Assembly: GCF_900129705.1 (NCBI RefSeq)
Contig: NZ_FQWO01000001.1
Span: forward strand, 62,001-126,000
Source: Flavobacterium granuli
Lineage (GTDB): Bacteria; Bacteroidota; Bacteroidia; Flavobacteriales; Flavobacteriaceae
Length of the DNA: 64,000 nucleotides
Reading direction: 5' to 3'
Shown here: in pieces, positions 29,127 to 38,784 of the stretch
Position numbering within the stretch: the first letter of the stretch is position 1
Layout of the letters: every line of letters begins with the position of its first letter
The notes under the pieces: model-generated
Database searches by the model: none
What the model was told of the DNA's origin: nothing
Seen by the model: the letters and a program-made list of their open reading frames with translations, nothing else
Position numbers and translations under genes: made by a program

Positions 29127-29277
29127 CTTTCTTTGCTTTCTTTTCCTTGTATCTTTCCCATAAAGCTCCTCCAATCCAATACTGAACGAAACCTACTAAG
29201 AAAAACATTAACCAAAATCCTATTGTAAGAATGGTTAAGAAAAGTAAAAAGCCTAAATACTGTGAAAATTCAAACAT
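29113..29277 (-). CDS. Small membrane protein, unknown function
   Basis: 54 aa from the ATG at 29275-29277; the longer frame begins ten codons earlier with MWLHSKIPEN, which seems less likely. Two hydrophobic stretches (about 6-21 and 23-38, with GFWLMFFLVGFVQYWIGGAL) are followed by a strongly charged tail (ERYKEKKAKKEQSV). No family recognised. It is divergent from fumC by about 190 bases. The clear TM-plus-charged-tail pattern favours a real gene. Confidence 0.6.
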   Translation of the reverse strand: MFEFSQYLGFLLFLTILTIGFWLMFFLVGFVQYWIGGALWERYKEKKAKKEQSV

Positions 29278-29467
29278 GTTTTCCGGAATTTTTGAATGTA
29301 GCCACAAATGTAAGTTTAATATCTTTTCTTAGCAATAAAAAACCAAATCAATTTTCATAAAATAGTATTTATACGTAAATTTAGATATAATTATAGAGCC
29401 ATTACCTATTTATCAAAAGTAACTATCAAAAAACAAATCTCATCACTTTGAACAAATAAGCATAAAA

Positions 29468-30853
29468 ATGAAATTCAGAACAGAAAAAGACACCATGGGA
29501 GAAGTGCAGGTACCCGCAGAAAAATTCTGGGGCGCACAGACAGAACGTTCCAGAAACAATTTCAAAATAGGACCAGTCGCTTCGATGCCAAAAGAGATTA
29601 TCGAAGGTTTTGCTTTTCTCAAGAAAGCGGCCGCTTATACAAATTGTGATTTGGGTGTTTTATCCATCGAAAAACGCGATGCTATTGCAGCCGTTTGCGA
29701 AGAAATTTTAGAAGGAAAACTAGACGATCAATTCCCATTAGTTATTTGGCAAACCGGTTCAGGAACCCAAAGTAACATGAACATAAACGAAGTCATTGCC
29801 AATAGAGCTCAGGTATTAAAAGGGTTTGCCATTGGTGAAGGCGAACAATTTATCAAAGCCAATGACGATGTAAACAAGTCCCAATCGTCTAACGATACTT
29901 TCCCTACCGCTATGCATATCGCCTCTTACAAAGCAGTGGTAGAAGTTACGATTCCCGGAGTCGAAAGATTGAGGGACACTTTGCAAAAAAAAGCTATCCA
30001 ATTCAACACTGTTGTAAAAATAGGCCGCACACATTTAATGGATGCCACTCCCCTTACTTTGGGTCAAGAACTTTCCGGTTATGTCTCCCAATTAAATCAT
30101 GGCCTAAAAGCGGTCAAAAACACCTTATCTCATTTATCTGAACTGGCTTTGGGAGGAACAGCCGTAGGCACGGGATTAAATACTCCCGAAGGATACGGCC
30201 TCAAAGTGGCCCAATATATTGCTGAATTTACAGGCCATCCCTTTGTCACTGCCGAGAATAAGTTTGAAGCTCTCGCGGCTCACGATGCCATAGTGGAAAC
30301 TCATGGCGCTTTAAAGCAATTGGCCGTTTCATTAAATAAAATCGCCAATGATATCCGCATGTTAGCTTCTGGACCCCGATCAGGAATTGGTGAAATCATT
30401 ATTCCCGAAAACGAACCCGGTTCCTCTATCATGCCAGGGAAAGTAAATCCTACCCAATGTGAAGCCTTGACTATGGTTTGTGCCCAAGTTATAGGCAATG
30501 ACGTAGCAATTACCGTCGGCGGAATGCAAGGGCATTATGAATTGAATGTTTTCAAACCGCTAATGGCAGCCAACTTTCTCCAATCGGCACAATTATTAGG
30601 CGATGCCTGCGTATCATTTGACGAACATTGCGCCCAAGGCATCGAACCAAACTACAAAAGAATCAAAGAACTGGTTGATAACTCATTGATGCTGGTTACG
30701 GCTTTAAATACTAAAATTGGCTATTATAAATCGGCCGAAATTGCTCAAACGGCTCACAAAAACGGAACAACATTAAAAGAAGAAGCCGTGCGCTTAGGCT
30801 ATGTCACGCCCGAGGATTTTGACGTTTGGGTAAAACCAGAAGATATGGTTTAA
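29468..30853 (+). CDS. fumC: Class II fumarate hydratase
   Basis: 461 aa, full length, iron-independent. It converts fumarate and malate in the TCA cycle. [26 protein letters not shown] is the family start. [39 protein letters not shown], and [15 protein letters not shown] with the catalytic SS loop are all present. Monocistronic, with a strong terminator at 30911-30970. Confidence 0.97.
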   Translation: MKFRTEKDTMGEVQVPAEKFWGAQTERSRNNFKIGPVASMPKEIIEGFAFLKKAAAYTNCDLGVLSIEKRDAIAAVCEEILEGKLDDQFPLVIWQTGSGTQSNMNINEVIANRAQVLKGFAIGEGEQFIKANDDVNKSQSSNDTFPTAMHIASYKAVVEVTIPGVERLRDTLQKKAIQFNTVVKIGRTHLMDATPLTLGQELSGYVSQLNHGLKAVKNTLSHLSELALGGTAVGTGLNTPEGYGLKVAQYIAEFTGHPFVTAENKFEALAAHDAIVETHGALKQLAVSLNKIANDIRMLASGPRSGIGEIIIPENEPGSSIMPGKVNPTQCEALTMVCAQVIGNDVAITVGGMQGHYELNVFKPLMAANFLQSAQLLGDACVSFDEHCAQGIEPNYKRIKELVDNSLMLVTALNTKIGYYKSAEIAQTAHKNGTTLKEEAVRLGYVTPEDFDVWVKPEDMV

Positions 30854-30862
30854 AATAGCTCT

Positions 30863-30913
30863 GGGTCATGAGTTATGGGTTATGAGTTATGGGTTATGAG
30901 TTATGGGTTATAA
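30863..30913. repeat. 14-bp tandem repeat
   Basis: The unit GGGTTATGAGTTAT occurs three times (30863, 30877, 30891; first copy with one C) and then in part (GGGTTATAA). It lies between the fumC stop and its terminator, so it is in the 3' untranslated part of the transcript. Confidence 0.9.
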
Positions 30914-30970
30914 ATTGAAAACCCTGTAATGTTTTTACATTTGCAGGGTTTTCAATTTATTTTTTTTTTC
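30911..30970 (+). terminator. Terminator of fumC
   Basis: TAAATTGAAAACCCTG (30911-30926) pairs perfectly with CAGGGTTTTCAATTTA (30944-30959) and is followed by a long T run. A 16-bp stem. Confidence 0.93.
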
Positions 30971-31019
30971 TTATTTTAAAGTTGCTTACTGTTTGACATT
31001 AACAATTCATAATTTACAA

Positions 31020-32222
31020 CTATTTCCCGTCAACATAGTCTTGTAAATAAGCAAATCTAGGGGTAAGTTTTCCTTTTTCGGTCATTTTGGCTCTTTTCAG
31101 AATACCATCCTTATCCCCATTAAAAAAGGCTGGAATCACATGTTCCATAAACATTGCGCCAAAGCCTTCACTGGCATCTTTTGGAAGCTCGCAAGGAAGA
31201 TTATCAACAGCCATCACGACTATAGCGGCTGGATGAAAAACATCCACTTCCCGATTCTCAGAAGGCAAATAACCGTATAATGGTTCAGCAATCGTTGATG
31301 ACCTCAAAGTACTTGCAATAGGACCATTAACATCGCAGGAAACATCCCCAATAATTTTAATCTTACAATCATTGGCCTGAAGCATTTCTCTGCTAATAAT
31401 AACCGGCGCCTCATTGGCATAAAAATGACCCGTAATCACTATATCAGAAACCTTTGTGAATCTTTCAAAATCAGAAATATACTCTTTTGGATTATCGTAA
31501 AAATCTTTAAAATCCAAAACTCTTCCATCGATACGCTTATTGTAATCCAAAACATCAATTTGGACATAAACGGCTTGTGTATAATTTTTAGTTAAGTAAT
31601 TTTCAACACTGACCTGTTTGATCTTTATAGCGTCCAGAACTTCTTTTACTCCACTGCCAACTTTTCCTGTTCCGGTAACTACAAATTTAATTGGAGGAAG
31701 AACAATTCGTTTTAAATATGAAATTAATTCCTCTTTTCCAGAAAGTGTTTCTGCTTTGGGCAATTTGAACAATTCAAATTTTATCCCAAAAGCACGAATA
31801 CTATTATAAGCGCCCACAATTCCAGCATAGCGTCCAAAACCTATTAATCTTCTATTTTCGGCATCAATAATCGTTTCGTGATCGTATAAATCGATGTTTT
31901 TTTCGAGAATCGCCTGCAGTAACTTCCTGTTGTAAGGTTGCTTTTTAATGGTGTGCGAAAAAAAGAAATAGGCCTTATCAGCCATTAAATATTCTATTGG
32001 AACTTCTTTTACTCCAAATAAAACATCACAATCGCTTAAATCTTCAGAAACTTCAATCCCTAAATTACGGTATTGTTCATCGGTAAAAATTCGAATATCA
32101 GAGGATTCTACCTTAATCCCAGCTTCCTGATACAGTCCTTTCAATCTTTCTAATTCCTCCGGCGAGAAAACGACTCTTCGGTCAGGCGGATTTTTTCTCT
32201 CTTTTATAACTCCGAATTTCAT
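31020..32222 (-). CDS. NAD(P)-dependent dehydrogenase of the alanine dehydrogenase/saccharopine dehydrogenase type
   Basis: 400 aa from the ATG at 32220-32222; a TTG three codons earlier is less likely. MKFGVIKERKNPPDRRVVFS is the AlaDh/PNT N-terminal start, with the substrate-binding Arg in that loop. FFFSHTIKKQPYNRKLL is the motif shared with lysine-forming saccharopine dehydrogenase. A Rossmann segment, FVVTGTGKVGSGVKEVLDAI, lies at about 178. The fungal-type saccharopine dehydrogenase is its nearest well-known relative, but a bacterial lysine role is not shown. Oxidoreductase on an amino acid is the safe call. Confidence 0.8.
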   Translation of the reverse strand: MKFGVIKERKNPPDRRVVFSPEELERLKGLYQEAGIKVESSDIRIFTDEQYRNLGIEVSEDLSDCDVLFGVKEVPIEYLMADKAYFFFSHTIKKQPYNRKLLQAILEKNIDLYDHETIIDAENRRLIGFGRYAGIVGAYNSIRAFGIKFELFKLPKAETLSGKEELISYLKRIVLPPIKFVVTGTGKVGSGVKEVLDAIKIKQVSVENYLTKNYTQAVYVQIDVLDYNKRIDGRVLDFKDFYDNPKEYISDFERFTKVSDIVITGHFYANEAPVIISREMLQANDCKIKIIGDVSCDVNGPIASTLRSSTIAEPLYGYLPSENREVDVFHPAAIVVMAVDNLPCELPKDASEGFGAMFMEHVIPAFFNGDKDGILKRAKMTEKGKLTPRFAYLQDYVDGK

Positions 32223-32270
32223 ATTCTTCAATAGTATTTATTTATATAACTTTATTATTGATTTTTGTTA

Positions 32271-32278
32271 CAAATATA
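32271..32278 (-). promoter_or_regulatory. Candidate -7 element for the dehydrogenase gene
   Basis: CAAATATA on the plus strand reads TATATTTG on the minus strand, about 49 bases before the ATG. No well-spaced -33 TTTG is seen. Confidence 0.35.
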
Positions 32279-32437
32279 ACATTTTAAATCAAATTTATCT
32301 TTCTTTTACTATAAACCTTTATTTGTCAAAAATTATTAAAAGCTGAAGCCCAAAATAATACAAAATCAGCAACAAACTTTAACAAAATACAGCAATAAGC
32401 TTTTACTAAAAACACTCCTCAAAAGGGATTGATTCTA

Positions 32438-32445
32438 TATATTTG
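32438..32445 (+). promoter_or_regulatory. Candidate -7 element for the serine hydrolase gene
   Basis: TATATTTG followed by C, exactly the TAnnTTTGY form, 20 bases before the ATG at 32466. A -33 element is not apparent. Confidence 0.45.
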
Positions 32446-32465
32446 CCTTTCAGTACCACACCACA

Positions 32466-33665
32466 ATGATTTTTATAAAAAAAACAAATATACTACAAAT
32501 ACTTGTGCTCGCACTAGTATTGTCCTCTTGTGCAAAAGAGAAAAAGAAGGTAGAATTAAGCGATGATAAACTTCCAAAAAGTACATTGCCCAAGATGAAG
32601 CCTTTAAACAATGAACTCCCTAAATTAACAGCTCAATATGTTCAATCCAAAAAAAGATCCATTGATTCTTTTTATAGCAAAAACTGGCCAAACAATAGTT
32701 TAAATGGCAGTCTTCTCGTGGCAAAAAATGGTCAAATCATTTATGAAAAATACGAAGGCTATACCAATTTTAAAACCAAAAAACCGATTACAGCTACTAC
32801 TCCCTTGCATTTAGCATCAGTCAGTAAGGTAATTACGGCTGCCGTGATATTAAAATTAATAAATGCAAAAAGAATTGATTTAGATCAAAAGGTAAATACT
32901 ATTCTAAAGGAATTTCCTTATCCGGATGTTACGATAAAAACACTTCTAAATCATCGAAGCGGCATGAAAAATTATGCTTATTTTGCTGATAAAAAAGAAA
33001 TTTGGGACCGTCATAACATCCTTACCAATCAAGATATTCTAACTTTAATGGCTACCAAAGACATTGGTTTAGAATCCAAAACAGATACCCGATTCAGTTA
33101 TTGCAACACCAATTATGCCATGCTGGCATTAATAATTGAAAAAGTGACAAAATTGAGTTATAAAAAAGCAATGGAAGAAATGGTTTTCAAACCTCTAGGA
33201 ATGAAGGACAGCTTTGTATTCGATTATGAAAACGATAAAGATAGCGTAGTTCCATCTTATAAAGGAAACAAGGTGGAAATTGGCAAAGATTTTTTGGATG
33301 CTGTGTATGGCGACAAAAACATCTATTCTACACCGCGAGATTTATTGAAATTTGACCGTGCCAGCAATGCTCCTGATTTCTTAAATCCAAAATTATTGAG
33401 CGAAGTATATATGGGATACAGTAACGAGCATAAAGGAATAAAAAATTATGGTTTGGGCATACGTATGATTAATTGGGATACAGGACAAAATTTCTATTTT
33501 CATAACGGTTGGTGGCATGGGAATACCTCTTCTTATATTACTTTAAGAAATGAAAAGGTAACTATTATTGCCTTGTCTAATAAATTTACTACAAAAACAT
33601 ATCAAGTTCGGAAATTATCTAGCCTATTTGGAGACTATCCCTTCCGTTTGGATAAAGAGGAATGA
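32466..33665 (+). CDS. Serine hydrolase (beta-lactamase/PBP4-like) lipoprotein
   Basis: 399 aa. A lipobox (LALVLSSC, Cys at about 22) marks a lipoprotein. The class C beta-lactamase/DD-peptidase fold follows, with SxxK in LASVSKVITAAV (about residue 117), the YxN-type motif in FSYCNTNYAML, and an HNG element (FHNGWWHGNTSSY) in the place of KTG. Relatives include esterases, D-aminopeptidases and beta-lactamases. HxG instead of KTG is usual for the first two groups. Anchored in the outer membrane or periplasm. Confidence 0.87.
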   Translation: MIFIKKTNILQILVLALVLSSCAKEKKKVELSDDKLPKSTLPKMKPLNNELPKLTAQYVQSKKRSIDSFYSKNWPNNSLNGSLLVAKNGQIIYEKYEGYTNFKTKKPITATTPLHLASVSKVITAAVILKLINAKRIDLDQKVNTILKEFPYPDVTIKTLLNHRSGMKNYAYFADKKEIWDRHNILTNQDILTLMATKDIGLESKTDTRFSYCNTNYAMLALIIEKVTKLSYKKAMEEMVFKPLGMKDSFVFDYENDKDSVVPSYKGNKVEIGKDFLDAVYGDKNIYSTPRDLLKFDRASNAPDFLNPKLLSEVYMGYSNEHKGIKNYGLGIRMINWDTGQNFYFHNGWWHGNTSSYITLRNEKVTIIALSNKFTTKTYQVRKLSSLFGDYPFRLDKEE

Positions 33666-33715
33666 TTTTTGCAATAGAGTTTAGAGTTCTGCCTAAATTA
33701 TACCAGTTTTAATTG

Positions 33716-33723
33716 TATATTTG
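33716..33723 (+). promoter_or_regulatory. -7 element of the tmRNA promoter
   Basis: TATATTTG followed by C matches TAnnTTTGY. It lies about 32 bases before the mature 5' end of ssrA, consistent with a short processed leader. Confidence 0.5.
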
Positions 33724-33755
33724 CAAACTCAAATTCATTTTTGAATTTAAAAAAA

Positions 33756-34149
33756 GGGGTCGACTGGTTTTGACAGCAAGTCGAATTGAGAAGTAAGCAC
33801 GTCGAGCATTGAGACCTTGCTCGTAAATATAAGATCTTACCATTTTAAACGGCGAAAATAACTACGCTTTAGCTGCATAATCCGAATTATAGTAAGATTA
33901 CGCCACGTTCCTATCAGATAGGAAAGCTGGATTCTCCTTGAAAGCCTTGGTTTGTGGCGGTCAATACAGGGGAACCGTAAAAATAAACCTAGATTTCCAT
34001 AAGCTTCGGGTGGATTTCGAAATTAAGAAGATAAGTAGTGTGTGGCTGTTTCTGGCCTAGCGCACTATCGAAAATCCAATCAGGAAATAAACGTGTAGAA
34101 AGCCTTTTAGTTGCTTGTTTGGACCCGGGTTCGATTCCCGGCGACTCCA
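33756..34149 (+). ncRNA. ssrA: Transfer-messenger RNA
   Basis: tmRNA rescues ribosomes stalled on broken mRNA and tags the product for proteolysis. The 5' end GGGGTCGACTGG pairs with CGACTCC at 34142-34148 to form a 7-bp acceptor stem (one G-U). The T arm is GGTTCGATTCC within 34128-34140. The CCA end is not encoded. The tag frame at about 33851-33880 reads GENNYALAA-stop, the usual Flavobacterium ending. Pseudoknot-forming stretches fill the middle. Size, 394 nt, is normal. Confidence 0.97.
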
Positions 34150-34151
34150 CA

Positions 34152-34188
34152 AAAAAACCTTGTAAAATTGATTACAAGGTTTTTTTTT
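34152..34188. terminator. Terminator after ssrA
   Basis: AAACCTTGTAA (34155-34165) pairs with TTACAAGGTTT (34172-34182), with an A run before and a T run after. It can serve both ssrA and the convergent PorP/SprF gene. Confidence 0.9.
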
Positions 34189-34214
34189 ATTTCTTTCTAA
34201 ACTTTAGACAAAGA

Positions 34215-35159
34215 CTAAAATCCTATATTATCAGCCGAATTGATAAAGCTACAACTAGCACACTCTCTACGCATGTCTTTTGACTGTCTGAATGTATACT
34301 TGAGATAAAATTGATGCGATGATGGAGCAAATTTCCCTAAGTTAGTTGTAGAATAATCATAAGCGTAACCAGCCTGAAAATCTTTAAGCATGTTCATTCC
34401 TACAATCCCAGTAATCGCTGAATCCCAACGATAAGAAGCTCCAAAACGGAATTTTTCCTGAAATTCAAAATTTAAAGCCAAATCTATTGCCAAAGGTGCT
34501 CCTGCAACTGCCTTAGCCAGTATCGAAGGCTTAAACAGCAATTCATCATTCAATGGCATTTGATATCCTGTTGAAAAATAAATATGAGGCCTTGTAGTGA
34601 CAGTCGCTACTTTAACGGTAGGATTGTAGTTTTCTTTAATAAAATTAGGAGTAGATAAACTTACAAACCAACTTGGGGTATTGAACAAAAAACCAACACC
34701 AACTCGGGGAGATACTTTATTCTCAATATTATTTTCAAAACTATAATCGCCCATATCTTTGATATCAAGAAGTGAGTAATCAACATTTAACAAATTAAAA
34801 CCTCCCTTAAGACCAAAAGTAAACATGTTTAAATCGTCAATAAAAATGGTATAGGAATAGTCTGCCGTTACAACTAATTCCTCCGTTATTCCAAGCTTAT
34901 CACTAATGACATTAAAACCGGTTCCCATGTTCAACGTCAGAGGAATATTGACATTGAGGTTCTTACTTTCCGGAGCACCATCCAGTCCTACAAACTGTGT
35001 TCGGTGTATCAACAATACACTTCCATCAAAAAAACCGGCAAATGCAGGGTTAAAACTTGACATGTTAAGTTTATAGTCTGAAAACTGTACATCTTGCTGA
35101 GCATTTGCAGAAAATAAAGTAAAAATAAATACTAAGACTACTATATAATTGAATTTCAT
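34215..35159 (-). CDS. PorP/SprF-family type IX secretion-associated outer-membrane protein
   Basis: 314 aa with a signal peptide (ending SANAQQ). QDVQFSDYKLNMSSFNPAFAG is the PorP/SprF signature; the rest is a beta-barrel ending QFYLKYTFRQSK. SprF-like proteins help export or anchor particular type IX adhesins such as SprB, and normally sit directly downstream of the adhesin gene. Here no large adhesin is adjacent (upstream are 760 bases without a gene), so it is an orphan paralogue. The tail MRRECASCSFINSADNIGF with two cysteines is unusual. Confidence 0.88.
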   Translation of the reverse strand: MKFNYIVVLVFIFTLFSANAQQDVQFSDYKLNMSSFNPAFAGFFDGSVLLIHRTQFVGLDGAPESKNLNVNIPLTLNMGTGFNVISDKLGITEELVVTADYSYTIFIDDLNMFTFGLKGGFNLLNVDYSLLDIKDMGDYSFENNIENKVSPRVGVGFLFNTPSWFVSLSTPNFIKENYNPTVKVATVTTRPHIYFSTGYQMPLNDELLFKPSILAKAVAGAPLAIDLALNFEFQEKFRFGASYRWDSAITGIVGMNMLKDFQAGYAYDYSTTNLGKFAPSSHQFYLKYTFRQSKDMRRECASCSFINSADNIGF

Positions 35160-35919
35160 AAGCTCTTTTTAGCTAATATATTATTGGTTTAAATATAAAA
35201 ATCCTGCTTTTGTTGTACAGTTTCCTCCATGTTGTTATTCTCACAATAAAAAATCATCTTTTCAATCATCATTCACCGCTATAAGGTTATACGCCACCGT
35301 ATCGAAACAGCAGACAACAACCTCAACCTCTAGCCATTTTTCGCTGTCACAATACTTTCCTGAATAAGCAGCATACTATTTTTGTTTATCCTCTAATACC
35401 GTGGATGCACTTAGAGCGATACCTCTTGTAACTGTTTCATACCGGATAAGCTCTGGTTCATTTGTAATAAATCTGTAATTATATACTCTTTTTTCTCTAC
35501 AAAAATACTGTATTTTATTACAACTTATGATAAGTAGCTTTAATAATATTAGCCCCAATAACACAACTGCATTGGTATGTTTAAACGCCAAAAAAAGTTT
35601 TGAAAGAAAATTTAAGTTATTATTTTGAAATTCCAGTTGTATTTCGTTTTCCCAAAAAAAATCCAATCAAAATTTGATAGTCGCAATAATCTTTTACGAT
35701 GTCTGTCCTTATTAATTTTTAAGCTTCCGTTAACACTTTCCTCCATTTATTGATAAAAAAAATACAAACATTTAACTTTCAGCTATTTGCACAGCATTAA
35801 TTTATTTTATTACCTTTGCATTTTAAAAATAAACTGCCTCAAAAAATCAGGAATTAATAAAAAAATGTTTTTATCAATTCTCAAAATCAAATAGAAATCG
35901 TCCATACAAACAGATAATA
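35160..35919. other. Intergenic region, 760 bases
   Basis: The longest gene-free stretch of the window. It contains the promoter at 35786-35818. A 96-codon minus-strand frame at 35376-35666 exists but has little that looks protein-like. No tRNA, repeat array or strong hairpin was seen. It could hold a decayed gene. Confidence 0.5.
35786..35818 (+). promoter_or_regulatory. Promoter of the L,D-transpeptidase-like gene
   Basis: TTTG at 35786-35789, a 21-base spacer and TACCTTTG (followed by C) at 35811-35818. Both boxes match the Bacteroidota consensus. It gives a leader of nearly 100 nt before the ATG at 35920. Confidence 0.7.
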
Positions 35920-36543
35920 ATGAGAAGAATACCTTTTATATTAATCTCAATCGGGCTATTATTTTTAAGTGTCAAAATTTTCTCGAAAGATTTTGAAACT
36001 GGTACTTTGACCTATCTAGAGTCTGACAATTCAACAGTAGAAAAACTGCTGCAACAAGTAAATTCAATAAAGAAATTAGTCCGTAATAACCCCAATTACA
36101 ATGAAGAAATTGCCTTTTTCATTGATATGAAAATCATGTCTGGAAAAAACAGATTTTTTATTTATGATTTAAAAAATGACAGCATAATTGACCAAGGATT
36201 AGTAGCACATGGTTTGGGCTCAAAAATAAAAGAGGATGGTTCTCAAAAATTCAGCAATGAAAATAGTTCTTTCTGCACTGCTCTGGGTAAATATTCCATT
36301 GGAAAAAGCTATCAAGGTAAGTTTGGCAAAGCCTACAAATTGTATGGATTAGAAAGCACAAACAATAATGCCTTTAATAGAAACATCGTACTCCATAAAT
36401 TTGAAAGCGTACCTTATGAAGAGCAGCAAAACCAAATATGCCACAGTTTAGGATGTCCGATGGTTAATGAGAAATACTACAAAAGAATTGAAAAACTAAT
36501 TGACAATTCTAAAAAGAATATTGTTTTGGATATCTATTATTAG
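35920..36543 (+). CDS. Murein L,D-transpeptidase catalytic-domain (YkuD_2-like) protein
   Basis: 207 aa with an N-terminal hydrophobic segment (about 5-22) acting as signal or anchor. Residues about 65-205 hold the YkuD_2-type domain: FFIYDLKNDSIIDQGLVAHG, FSNENSSFCTALGKYSIG, IVLHKFE with the conserved His, and ICHSLGCPMVN with the catalytic cysteine (S-x-G-C-P). Such enzymes make or swap 3-3 peptide crosslinks in peptidoglycan, or attach proteins to it. Acts in the periplasm. Confidence 0.88.
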   Translation: MRRIPFILISIGLLFLSVKIFSKDFETGTLTYLESDNSTVEKLLQQVNSIKKLVRNNPNYNEEIAFFIDMKIMSGKNRFFIYDLKNDSIIDQGLVAHGLGSKIKEDGSQKFSNENSSFCTALGKYSIGKSYQGKFGKAYKLYGLESTNNNAFNRNIVLHKFESVPYEEQQNQICHSLGCPMVNEKYYKRIEKLIDNSKKNIVLDIYY

Positions 36544-36635
36544 GACAAACAAAATCATCTTTAATTCCCTCCATCACAAAAGAGCTCTGAACATTAAATA
36601 AAAGAAAGCTTTTTTACATCCAAGAGATTTCAAAA

Positions 36636-38168
36636 TCAATCCACAGCCACTTTATAGGTAGGATCTTCCATGATGTTAATTTCAATAACTCCTTCGGCGT
36701 TTTGTAACAGCTGACGGCAATCGGCGCTTAAATGACGAAGATGGATTTTCTTACCCACTTTGGCATAGCGTTCCGTAATTTTATTTACGGCATCAATAGC
36801 GCTCATATCGGAAATTTTACTTTCCTTAAAATCAATGATCACTTCCTGCGGATCATTAGAAACATCAAATTTTTCTGCAAATGCTGCCGTAGATCCAAAG
36901 AATAGCGGACCAAATATTTCGTAATGTTTTACCCCTTTGTCATCAATATATTTCCTGGCACGAATGCGTTTGGCACTTTCCCAAGCAAAAACCAAGGCCG
37001 AAATAATGACTCCAATTAAAACAGCTAAAGCCAAATTATGAAGTACAACCGTGATTACCGTCACTAATAGCAATACAAAAATATCGTGTTTTGGCATTTT
37101 ATTGATAATTCGAAAACTAAGCCATTCAAAGGTTCCTATGGCCACCATAATCATCACACCGACCAAAGCCGCAATTGGCAATTTTTCAATTACGGGCGCT
37201 GCAAACAAAATAATCACCAGAATCGTTAATGCAGCAACAATACCTGACAGACGAGCTCTGGAACCTGCAGAGAGATTTACCAATGTTTGAGCAATCATAG
37301 GACATCCTCCCATACCAAAGAAAAAACCATTCAAAATATTAGCACTTCCCTGAGCAATACATTCGCGATTACCCCTGCCTTTTGTCCCCGTAATCTCATC
37401 CACTAAGTTTAAAGTCAACAATCCTTCGGTCAATCCTACCGAGGCCATAATTAAAGCATAAGGAAAAATCAGTTGTAAAGTTTCAAAATTCAAAGGAATT
37501 TCAGGAATGTGAAATGGAGGGAATCCACCGCTAATCGATGCGATATCAGCCACTGTTTTAGTCTGAATTCCCAAACCTAAAACTACGATAAAAACGACAA
37601 TAATAGCCACTAATGAAGCTGGAACAGCTTTGGTTATTTTTGGAAAAAAAATCACAATCGCTATCGTTAATGCCACCAGAGCTACCATAATAAACATTGG
37701 ATTGCCAGAAAGCCAGACTGACTCTCCATTGATCATTGTTTTGAATTGTTCTAATTGAGACATAAAAATAATAATCGCCAAACCGTTTACAAAACCAAAC
37801 ATCACGGGCTGTGGTACCAAACGTATGAATTTCCCTAATTTAAACAAGCCTACCATTATTTGCAGTACACCTGCCACTGCCACCGCTGCAAAAACATATT
37901 CTAAACCATGAGATTTCATCAAAGCAATCAATACGATGACCGTTGCTCCTGCTCCACCGGAAATCAATCCAGGTCGACCTCCAAAAATTGCAGTAACCAA
38001 ACCCATAATAAAGGCGGCATATAATCCTACCAACGGAGGAAATCCAGCTAAGATCGCAAACGACAATGATTCAGGAATCATAGTCATAGCCACTGTTAAG
38101 CCGGCTAAAATTTCTGTTTTGTAATTTACTTTTTGAGCAAAGTCGAATAAATTAAAGTATTGTTTCAT
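36636..38168 (-). CDS. SulP-family inorganic anion transporter
   Basis: 510 aa. About 11-14 transmembrane segments (residues 20-395) begin AGLTVAMTMIPESLSFAILAGFPPLVGLYAAF, the SulP signature. FFGMGGCPMIAQTLVNLSAGSRARLSG is typical of the bicarbonate/sulfate subgroup. A STAS domain follows at about 415-500 (VIIDFKESKISDMSAIDAVNKI). It would carry sulfate, bicarbonate or a similar anion into the cell, often with a cation. The substrate is not defined and no carbonic anhydrase is next to it. Confidence 0.92.
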   Translation of the reverse strand: MKQYFNLFDFAQKVNYKTEILAGLTVAMTMIPESLSFAILAGFPPLVGLYAAFIMGLVTAIFGGRPGLISGGAGATVIVLIALMKSHGLEYVFAAVAVAGVLQIMVGLFKLGKFIRLVPQPVMFGFVNGLAIIIFMSQLEQFKTMINGESVWLSGNPMFIMVALVALTIAIVIFFPKITKAVPASLVAIIVVFIVVLGLGIQTKTVADIASISGGFPPFHIPEIPLNFETLQLIFPYALIMASVGLTEGLLTLNLVDEITGTKGRGNRECIAQGSANILNGFFFGMGGCPMIAQTLVNLSAGSRARLSGIVAALTILVIILFAAPVIEKLPIAALVGVMIMVAIGTFEWLSFRIINKMPKHDIFVLLLVTVITVVLHNLALAVLIGVIISALVFAWESAKRIRARKYIDDKGVKHYEIFGPLFFGSTAAFAEKFDVSNDPQEVIIDFKESKISDMSAIDAVNKITERYAKVGKKIHLRHLSADCRQLLQNAEGVIEINIMEDPTYKVAVD

Positions 38169-38784
38169 TCTTTTTTATAAAATTCATAAAATAATAAGCC
38201 GCCGGAAAATTCATGATTCCGAATATGGATAATAAAACCAATAATTATAGAGATAAAAACATAACCAAAGCTTTATTCAAGACGTAGAAACCTGAAAAAA
38301 TGGATGAATCCCTCTTTTACAAGAATGGCAAATGTAAATCTTTTTAACAGATGTGGAAATAGAAAATTGGAAATACCATAATCTAAGATATCCATTCCAT
38401 AAAATTAGGAACCAAAGAAAAAACTCCTATCAACATGGAAAAATTTCTGCTTTCAAAACAGAATAACCCTTAACTTAAAATCTACAAAAACATTTAACAA
38501 AAAAAATCATAAATCACTACTAAACAATTAATTACAATTAAAATAACAAACTGTTTTATACAATAAAAAAAATAAAATGATTAAATTTACACTAGCGGCT
38601 TTAAGAAGTTGAAAACTTACTATTGATTTCTTTCCAAACGCCAAAAACAAGGTAGTCCCCAAATTGCCTAAATGATTTTTCGCCAAACTACAGCATAGCA
38701 TAGCGAACCACACCAATGTTCGTGTTTTATATCATCTAGTATACGAAATAATAAAAGTACTCTAAAATCATTTCAAAAAAAGGC
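38169..38784. other. Intergenic region, 616 bases
   Basis: AT-rich spacer between the divergent SulP and PEP-synthase genes. A minus-strand frame of 62 codons (38528-38716) is not convincing. I see no clear promoter, repeat or RNA gene. Confidence 0.5.

Noticed and set aside
30863..30913. CRISPR-like array
   Set aside because: Unit of 14 bases repeated head to tail with no spacers; no cas genes. It is a simple tandem repeat.
35376..35666. 96-codon minus-strand frame in the 760-base gap
   Set aside because: No family, one moderately hydrophobic stretch, and many rare-looking residue patterns; no promoter or start context. Treated as intergenic, although a decayed gene cannot be ruled out.
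38528..38716. 62-codon minus-strand frame between SulP and PEP synthase
   Set aside because: No family or start context; low-complexity, AT-rich surroundings.
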